From CAYWNK01 sp047639615 (lineage in GTDB: Bacteria; Planctomycetota; UBA1135; GCA-002686595), in assembly GCA_047639615.1 (NCBI GenBank), contig JBLIOL010000076.1:1-18096 (forward strand): a stretch of DNA of 18,096 nt. The letters are read 5' to 3'. A model generated the notes under the pieces. That model was not told where the DNA came from. It did no database searches and worked only from the letters and a program-made list of their open reading frames with translations. A program made the position numbers and the translations under genes. Below are positions 1 to 5,624 of this stretch, piece after piece. Each line of letters starts with the position of its first letter. Within the stretch, counting starts at the first letter, position 1.

Positions 1-746
1 ACCGCGCGATAAGTGCAGCGCTTGACGCTCTTGATAACACTCTTGTGAACCTTGGTGGCCTCGCGTATGCCGGCCTCGTCGAAGTCCATGATAACCGTGA
101 AGGCCAAGCGTTCCACATCCGGCCGCAGGGAGCAGAGTCCGTTGGACAGGCCCTCCGGCAGCATGGGAATTACCTGATCCGGCAGGTACACACTGGTGCC
201 ACGCGCTAGCGCCTCGCCGCCGAGGGCCGTATCCGGTTGCACGTAGTGACCGACGTCGGCGATGTGCACGCCCACGGTATAGCCGCCGCCCTCACGCGGC
301 TCGATCGAGATAGCATCGTCGAAGTCCTTCGCGTCGTCCCCATCGATAGTGAAGATCGTCTCGCCGCGCAGGTCCTCGCGCCCGGCAAAGTCCGACTCCG
401 CCGGGTTCTCCGGCAGGTCGACCACCTCCTCACCCACGTCCTTCGGGAAGATCGTGCGAATGCGGAAGGAGCGCACCAACTCCATCTCTTCGGACTCGCG
501 ATTGCGATAGCACTCCGGTCCCGTATCCATGGGCCCGTAGGCCGGCGGCCTGTTCGCAATCTCGGCTCGTGGCGACTGATCCGGATCGGGCAGGTCCTCC
601 AGTTCAGAGTCCGAGTACATGCCCTCGGAGGACTCCACGGTCCAGCCGCGGTCCTTGCTCTCATCGGCCGGTGTAGGCTCGGGCTCGCCGCCGCCCTGGG
701 CCTTCAACAGGTCCTTGAAGTTCTTGAATTTGCCGTCGCCTGCCAT
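1..746 (-). CDS. rnr: RNase R/RNB-family 3'-5' exoribonuclease, partial (3' end beyond window)
   Basis: Processive 3'-5' exoribonuclease of the RNase II/R family, acting on structured RNA in the cytoplasm. The first 248 residues are visible. Residues 133-145 (TIDGDDAKDFDDA) are the RNB active-site signature, with all four metal-binding Asp at 135, 141, 143 and 144. It is followed by HIADVGHYV (161-169), RGTSVYLP (182-189) and the near-invariant SNGLCSL (201-207), all as in E. coli RNase R. The start is well fixed: an in-frame TAG lies only 9 nt upstream of the ATG at 746, and nothing upstream continues the frame. That is odd, because RNase R normally has about 200 residues of helix-turn-helix and cold-shock domains before this point. 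Here there are only about 115, mostly an acidic, Pro-rich, probably disordered stretch (about 18-80). The C-terminal S1 domain cannot be seen. No Shine-Dalgarno is visible. It lies downstream of tldD on the same strand, separated by a palindromic repeat. The RNB family is certain; the symbol is less so because of the short N-terminus. Confidence 0.92.
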   Translation of the reverse strand, partial: MAGDGKFKNFKDLLKAQGGGEPEPTPADESKDRGWTVESSEGMYSDSELEDLPDPDQSPRAEIANRPPAYGPMDTGPECYRNRESEEMELVRSFRIRTIFPKDVGEEVVDLPENPAESDFAGREDLRGETIFTIDGDDAKDFDDAISIEPREGGGYTVGVHIADVGHYVQPDTALGGEALARGTSVYLPDQVIPMLPEGLSNGLCSLRPDVERLAFTVIMDFDEAGIREATKVHKSVIKSVKRCTYRA

Positions 747-794
747 GGTTTGTTGCTAAGGGTGGTGAATCAGAGGTTCGTGGTTATTGGCCGA

Positions 795-884
795 GCCCCA
801 TTTTTGTGCTGGCAAGGCGCGACGACAACGGCGTAGCCGTAGTTACGTCAAGGAGTCGCAACGCAGCCAGCGCAAAAATGGGGC
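795..884. repeat. Long imperfect palindromic intergenic repeat (copy 1)
   Basis: The outer arms 795-813 and 866-884 are complementary over 19 bp with one mismatch (left arm read on plus: gccccatttttgtgctggc). The interior (814-865) is itself partly self-complementary around a gtagccgtagttac centre. Read on the minus strand, the element contains GCTGCGTTGC, then a CGTAACTACGGCTACG core, then GCGCCTTGC. A diverged copy with the same three blocks in the same order and nearly the same spacing lies at the right edge of the window (18040-18096). It lies between the stop of tldD (918) and the start of the RNase R gene (746). It could therefore act as a terminator or RNA-stability hairpin, but its duplication argues for a dispersed REP-like or MITE-like element. 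No open reading frame is associated with it. Confidence 0.8.
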
Positions 885-917
885 CGGAGAATGGCTGCGT
901 AATTCTGATTCATTGCA

Positions 918-2378
918 CTAAAGGAAGGACACGCCTCGGAAGCGCGCCGGTGCTGCACCGTGGCTCATTTCAGCCACCTGCATGGGGTTGCCCTTGCCGC
1001 AGTTGGGGACGCCCCAGAGCTGCCATTCTTCGGGACCGCAGACCGCGTCGCAGGAGCGCCAAAAGTTTGTGCTCTGTCCCTGATAGGTCGGCTGGCGCAG
1101 CATGCGCCCTAGTCGGCCGCCTTGAATTTCGTAGGCGACCTCGCAGGTGAATTGGAAGTTCACCCGGCGTTGATCGATGGACCAGGTACGCACGCCGTCA
1201 GCAAAGATGGCACCGTCCTCCGTGTCGGCCAGCAATGCATCAAGCTTCCAGTCACCGGGCTCCAGGGAGAGGTTGGTGATGCGCACGATCGGCGGCGAGA
1301 ACCAGCCCGTGCCGCGTGCAGTACCGCGGCTGGCGGGCTCGTCAATGGTCTGGGCCCACTCGCGGTTGGTGTGGTAGCCCACGAACTGGCCGCGATCGAC
1401 AATGGGCCAACGGCCACTAGGCACGCACTCATCGTCGTACCCGCGGGTATCCAAACCACCGGCGATGGTCGAGTCCGCGGTCAACGTGACTTGAGGTGAG
1501 CCAAACTGGAAGGTTCCGAGCTTGTCCGTGGTCAGGAAGGACGCGCCGGCAAGATCAACCTCGCTGCCCATGGCGCGGTCCAATTCGCTGGGGTGCCCCA
1601 CCGACTCATGGATTTGCAACATGAGCTGACTACCGCCCAGGATCAGGGTGCGCTCACCCGCAGGACAAAGCGGCGCGGAGCAGAGCGCCACAGCCTCGTC
1701 GCGGATGCGCTCTGCATTCCCGGCCAGGTCCATCTCGTGCACCAATTCGAAGCCACGCGCCTGATACTGACCACCGAAGGATGCAGGGTAGCTGCGTCGT
1801 TCCACCGTGCCGTTAGCGGCGGCCGTGACCGCAATACCGGCACCCGTGCGAACCTGCACCTGATGGATAGCGGCTCCTTCACTGGAGGCCTGCCATTGTT
1901 CTGTACGCCGTAGGGAGAGGCTCGCCTCGCGTACGACAACGCTCTCGGCGCCGCGCATGCCCGCATCCGCCGCACGCAGGATGTCGAGCTTCTCGTTGAG
2001 CGAAACGCGGAAGGGGTCCTGCTCCATGGGCGTGACGTACTCCCCCACGTGACCCTCGACCCCGGCCAACTCCACGGGCTCATGCCGCACGGGTGCCAGG
2101 TCGCGCGCGGCCTTGAAAGCGCGCCGCGCTAGGCCCGGAGCTACATCGCCCAATTCGCTGGGACGGCCCGGAGCAGCCGCAAAACCCCAGCAACCATTCT
2201 TGAGCACGCGCACGCCCATGCCAAAGTCTTCCGGCGCATCGGCCTCAGCCAGCACGCCGTTGCGCAGCACCATCTGCTCTTGGCTGCAGCGGCTCACGCG
2301 CACATCAGCGTAATCCGCGCCGGCCTTGAGCGCTTGGTTCACCGTCGCTTGGGCCAAGGCCATCATCGAGTCGGTCAT
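918..2378 (-). CDS. tldD: TldD/PmbA-family metalloprotease, zinc-binding subunit (TldD type)
   Basis: Catalytic subunit of a TldD/TldE-type heterodimeric protease. In other bacteria this complex cleaves unfolded or modified peptides through a narrow channel, including microcin B17 leader processing and CcdA turnover. The 486-residue protein carries the zinc motif H257-E258-S-V-G-H262 (HExxxH). A late C460 in NCGKGNP fits the third zinc ligand of the family. The length matches the family (about 480). The ATG at 2378 was chosen because it precedes the conserved N-terminal helix (MALAQATVNQALKAGADYAD). The longer frame would run 141 nt into the preceding gene with sequence of no recognisable domain. 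It starts 13 nt after the tldE stop, so the two are almost certainly co-transcribed and co-assembled. No peptide precursor gene was seen nearby, so the substrate is unknown. It could equally be named a generic TldD/PmbA-family protein. Confidence 0.93.
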   Translation of the reverse strand: MTDSMMALAQATVNQALKAGADYADVRVSRCSQEQMVLRNGVLAEADAPEDFGMGVRVLKNGCWGFAAAPGRPSELGDVAPGLARRAFKAARDLAPVRHEPVELAGVEGHVGEYVTPMEQDPFRVSLNEKLDILRAADAGMRGAESVVVREASLSLRRTEQWQASSEGAAIHQVQVRTGAGIAVTAAANGTVERRSYPASFGGQYQARGFELVHEMDLAGNAERIRDEAVALCSAPLCPAGERTLILGGSQLMLQIHESVGHPSELDRAMGSEVDLAGASFLTTDKLGTFQFGSPQVTLTADSTIAGGLDTRGYDDECVPSGRWPIVDRGQFVGYHTNREWAQTIDEPASRGTARGTGWFSPPIVRITNLSLEPGDWKLDALLADTEDGAIFADGVRTWSIDQRRVNFQFTCEVAYEIQGGRLGRMLRQPTYQGQSTNFWRSCDAVCGPEEWQLWGVPNCGKGNPMQVAEMSHGAAPARFRGVSFL

Positions 2379-2391
2379 GCTTGAATCCAGC

Positions 2392-3756
2392 CTAAAAATC
2401 GGTGGAGGAAGTGAAGCGGAACTTATCCACGCGCAAGGCGGGACAGACCACCTCGCCATCGAAGAGCGCACCGGCCACCTCGAGCTTGTTGCCCACACCG
2501 CTCGTGTTCCTGAGCACATTCACCAGGGACTCGGTGAAGCGCAAGTTGCGCACAGGCCCGGCGAGACGCCCTCCCTGAATGCGGAAGGTACCATTGCGTG
2601 TCATGCCCGTCAGGGTCAAGTCACGCGGCTCGATCATGTTCGTGTAGTGCAGCTGATTGACCAGCAAGCCGTCATCGACTCCAGCGATCAACTGCTCGAG
2701 GCTCTCGTTGCCAGCGGCCATCACTAGGTTCTCGGGAGCCGGCCCGGTGGCCGAGGGTTGCGCGGGGCCGTGGCCGGTATTGTCCACGCCCAACTTGCGC
2801 GCCCAGCGGGCGTCGGTAACCGGAGCCTGCAAGGCGCCGTTCTCCAACAAGGCCAGGCGCTTGCGCGGCCAGCCCTCGCCGTCGAAGGGTAGCCCCGGAC
2901 AGAGCTCGTTGCTGGCATCGTCGTAGAGGCGCACGGCATCCGGGAAGAGCCGCTGCCCGATGCGATCGCAGAGGAAGGAATTGCGCTCGCTTACTTCCTG
3001 GGCACCGAAGCCCTGGTAGGCGGCGAAGAGCAAGAGCGAAGACACTGCCGGCGGCATCAGCACCACCGTTGTTTCACAGGGTTCGAAAGCCACCGGACCG
3101 CGGCTGCGCACGGCGCACTCGATCGCTTCTTGAATGGCACGCGGCACATCCAGCGCTTCCACGTTTGCATGACTGCAATGGGCGGCCCCCGCGCCGCCAG
3201 CTTCGCCGGCTTGGAAGGCGGTCAAGCTGAAGCTCGCCCGGGACACCGCGCCGGTCACCTCACGGCCGGCCGAGTTCACCAGGGTCGTACCCTGAGCCTG
3301 GGTCTGAATCATCCCCGCAGGCAGCAGACCGTCGCGCCGGCAAGCTTCCTTAGCGGCCTCGATCCAGCGCGCCTTCTCGCGGAAGGTATGATCCCGGGTC
3401 GGACGTTGAGCGGCGGTCTCGGCCACATCCACCGGCCCACCCAGGGGCTCGGCATCCGGGTCGGCGTCCGCCACCTGGGCCAGGGTCATGGCGCGCTGCA
3501 AAGCGGCCTGGCCATCGGCCGGGTCAAGACTCCCGCAGCTGGCGCTGGCCTCGCGCAGGCCATCGGGTCCGCGCAGGCGCACGCGCACCGCAACGCGGTA
3601 GCTCTCGCGGTCAGCGTTTTGGGTCGGGCCGCGCTCGTCGAAGCGCACGAAGCCCTCCTCCAAGCTGGTGAGGCTCACCTCGGTTTCGTCGGCGGGGCTC
3701 GCCGCCACGAGGGAGCGGCAAACTTCCAGGGCGTGATCGGACTGAAGCAGGGGCAT
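2392..3756 (-). CDS. pmbA: TldD/PmbA-family protein, partner subunit without zinc motif (TldE/PmbA type)
   Basis: Second subunit of the TldD/TldE protease, 454 residues, close to the usual 450 for PmbA. It shows the family's fold landmarks: an N-terminal domain with repeated Ala-rich helices, a C-terminal beta-rich domain with NRNGTFRIQGG-like sequence (as RNGTFRIQGG), a VRNLRFTES stretch near the end, and a VGNKLEVAG-like terminus. There is no HExxxH, as expected for the subunit that completes the chamber but does not bind zinc. The start was set at the ATG at 3756 (MPLLQSDHALEV). In-frame ATGs at 3783 and 3909 are possible but add sequence without family resemblance. The Shine-Dalgarno is weak (GGA about 10 nt upstream). 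It is first in a minus-strand unit with tldD and probably the RNase R gene. The only apparent oddity is a Gly/Ala-rich loop (GEAGGAGAA) in the middle. Confidence 0.9.
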   Translation of the reverse strand: MPLLQSDHALEVCRSLVAASPADETEVSLTSLEEGFVRFDERGPTQNADRESYRVAVRVRLRGPDGLREASASCGSLDPADGQAALQRAMTLAQVADADPDAEPLGGPVDVAETAAQRPTRDHTFREKARWIEAAKEACRRDGLLPAGMIQTQAQGTTLVNSAGREVTGAVSRASFSLTAFQAGEAGGAGAAHCSHANVEALDVPRAIQEAIECAVRSRGPVAFEPCETTVVLMPPAVSSLLLFAAYQGFGAQEVSERNSFLCDRIGQRLFPDAVRLYDDASNELCPGLPFDGEGWPRKRLALLENGALQAPVTDARWARKLGVDNTGHGPAQPSATGPAPENLVMAAGNESLEQLIAGVDDGLLVNQLHYTNMIEPRDLTLTGMTRNGTFRIQGGRLAGPVRNLRFTESLVNVLRNTSGVGNKLEVAGALFDGEVVCPALRVDKFRFTSSTDF

Positions 3757-3935
3757 AGGGTGTCCAAATAGAGTGGAGCCCATACATGGTAGGGGCGCCT
3801 CGCCCCCGTTCAACGCTAGAGCGCCCGAGCCATGCGGGAGTCGCGCCGGATTCCTGATGGTTGCACAAGGTCCAGCTCTTAGCCCCACCAAGGGCCCTCG
3901 CCAGCCCAACTCCCTGGAGCGTGCTAGGTTCAGCC
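3757..3935. promoter_or_regulatory. Divergent intergenic region with a perfect GC hairpin
   Basis: This 179-nt space separates the divergent tldE-type gene (minus) and the beta-helix gene (plus), so it should hold promoters for both. A perfect 6-bp stem with a 3-nt loop (GGGGCG-CCT-CGCCCC) lies at 3792-3806, inside the likely 5' leader of the minus-strand gene. I see no convincing -35/-10 pair on either strand; TTGCAC at about 3862 lacks a good partner. Its role is unknown. Confidence 0.35.
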
Positions 3936-5615
3936 ATGCTCTTCGCCCGCTTCGCCCTGCTGCTGGCCCTCGCCCCGGGGGCCAGCTCCCAAGTCATCTA
4001 CGTGGATGATTCGGCCACGGGTGTCGACGATGGAAGCTCCTGGCAGGACGCCCACGTGGACCTGCAGTCGGCCCTAGCCGGGGCCGTCAGCGGGACCCAA
4101 GTCTGGGTCGCGGAGGGCACCTATCGCCCGACCCAAGGCCTGGATCGTCAGGCTAGCTTCGTGATCAACAACAACGTTGAGCTCTACGGCGGGTTCGCCG
4201 GCAACGAGACCCTGCTGGCGGACCGCGCCGGACTCTTCAGCACCACCATCCTCAACGGCGACCTGCTCGGAGACGACGGACCTGGCTTCCAGGGCCGCGC
4301 TGACAACAGCTATCACCTGGTCCAAAACGGCGGAGCCGACCTGCGCCTGGATGGATTCCTGCTGCGCGGCGGCAATGCAAATGGCCCGACCTTTAACCAA
4401 CAGGTGGGCGGCGGCCTGACCTTCATTTTCTTCTTCTACGGCTCGGTCCACAACTGCACCTTCGCCGAGAACGAGTCCCTGGCAGGCGGCGGCGCGGTGC
4501 ATTCGGGGCTCACGGCTGTGCTCTGGGAGAACTGCACCTTTCTCAACAACCGCACCGCGGGCGTCGGTGGCGCGCTCTGGGAGAACTCCACCCAGACCGG
4601 CACCTCGAGCTTCCTGAACTGCCGCTTCCATGGCAACCGTGCCAGCGGCGGAGGCGGCGGCGCCCTATGGAGCTACCACAGCTTCCTTAAAGGCTGCGTA
4701 TTCACTGGCAATAGCGCCGATGGCTGCAGCCAGGGCGGCGGCGCGATCCTCGGCGACGGCCTCGACCTAATCAACTGCACCTTCTACGGAAACTCGGCCG
4801 TGGGCGCAGCGCAAGGCACCGGCGGTGTGCTCGTAGACTTCCCGAGACACGTGTCCAACACAATTCTGTGGGGCAACACCGACAGCCTCGGCGATACGCA
4901 GGGCGCGCAGTTTCGCGCCCGATCCAGCGCCGTTTTGGATATGAGCCACTCCGTGATCGAGGGCTACGACGGCAGCCTCTCGACCGAATGGAACCTCGCT
5001 TTGGACCCCGGGTTCACGGACCCTGCAGGCGCAGACAACCAGCTCGGCACCCTTGATGACCAGCCGTGGCTTGGTCCCCTATCCCCCTGCATCGACGCCG
5101 CCGACCTGAGCCTACTCGGTGTAGCGCCGGCCAATGATGTCGGCGGACAGGACCGCATCGTGAACGCCCTCCGCTGCGACAACCCCGGCGACGTTCTCGA
5201 CATGGGTGCCTACGAGCGCCAAGCCCCCGGATCCGCCGGCCAGGTCTGCGCCGCCGCGCCCACATCCATCGGCCCGCCCGTTGCACTGCACGCCAACTGC
5301 GCCCCGAGCCTGCAGAGCGGTCAGTTCTCCGTCACCGCCAGCGCCATTCCGCCGGGCTTCGCCATCCTGGCGGCCTCCCAGCATCTGGGACGCACGCCCT
5401 TCGGCAGCGGCGAGCTGTGCCTAGCAGGCCCCCTGATCCACACCCCCGTCGCGATCAACGCTACCGGCCTGCACACCTTCCTCCTGGATCTGTCGCAGGC
5501 ACCGTGGCTAGCTATCACCTCGGGCTCGAGCTGGAACTTTCAAGTCCTGCTGCGCGACTTCGGAGCCGGAACGAGCCACACGAGCGATGCCCTGCGTTGC
5601 ACGTTCCGGCCCTAG
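3936..5615 (+). CDS. Secreted right-handed parallel beta-helix protein with choice-of-anchor-Q-like motif and planctomycete-type C-terminal module
   Basis: Exported surface or extracellular protein of 559 residues, function unknown. Residues 1-19 are a signal peptide (MLFARFALLLALAPGASSQ: short n-region, Leu/Ala core, likely cleavage after ASS or SSQ). Residues 20-70 (YVDDSATGVDDGSSW...VWVAEGTY) and the YGGFAGNET motif open a Pectate_lyase_3/NosD-like parallel beta-helix. Coils follow with repeated NCTF and GNSA/NRTAG-type turns rich in Gly and Asn. The stretch ending DVLDMGAYE (about residue 427) resembles the choice-of-anchor-Q domain. The last about 110 residues (ANCAPSLQSGQFSV... SWNFQVLLRD... 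SDALRC) look like a module I know as a frequent tail on planctomycete exported proteins. The ATG at 3936 was chosen because it begins the signal peptide; an in-frame ATG at 3861 would bury it. No lyase catalytic residues are identifiable, so a binding or structural role is as likely as an enzymatic one. Confidence 0.88.
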   Translation: MLFARFALLLALAPGASSQVIYVDDSATGVDDGSSWQDAHVDLQSALAGAVSGTQVWVAEGTYRPTQGLDRQASFVINNNVELYGGFAGNETLLADRAGLFSTTILNGDLLGDDGPGFQGRADNSYHLVQNGGADLRLDGFLLRGGNANGPTFNQQVGGGLTFIFFFYGSVHNCTFAENESLAGGGAVHSGLTAVLWENCTFLNNRTAGVGGALWENSTQTGTSSFLNCRFHGNRASGGGGGALWSYHSFLKGCVFTGNSADGCSQGGGAILGDGLDLINCTFYGNSAVGAAQGTGGVLVDFPRHVSNTILWGNTDSLGDTQGAQFRARSSAVLDMSHSVIEGYDGSLSTEWNLALDPGFTDPAGADNQLGTLDDQPWLGPLSPCIDAADLSLLGVAPANDVGGQDRIVNALRCDNPGDVLDMGAYERQAPGSAGQVCAAAPTSIGPPVALHANCAPSLQSGQFSVTASAIPPGFAILAASQHLGRTPFGSGELCLAGPLIHTPVAINATGLHTFLLDLSQAPWLAITSGSSWNFQVLLRDFGAGTSHTSDALRCTFRP

Positions 5616-5624
5616 GCGTGCTAT

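Noticed and set aside
237..836. Long plus-strand open frames opposite the RNase R and tldD/tldE genes (also 3130-3771)
   Set aside because: Antisense shadows produced by high-GC codon usage; the minus-strand products match known families from end to end.
5590..5601. CTGCGTTGCAC near the end of the beta-helix gene as a third copy of the palindromic repeat
   Set aside because: Only about ten bases match; the core and GCGCCTTGC blocks are absent and the sequence is coding.
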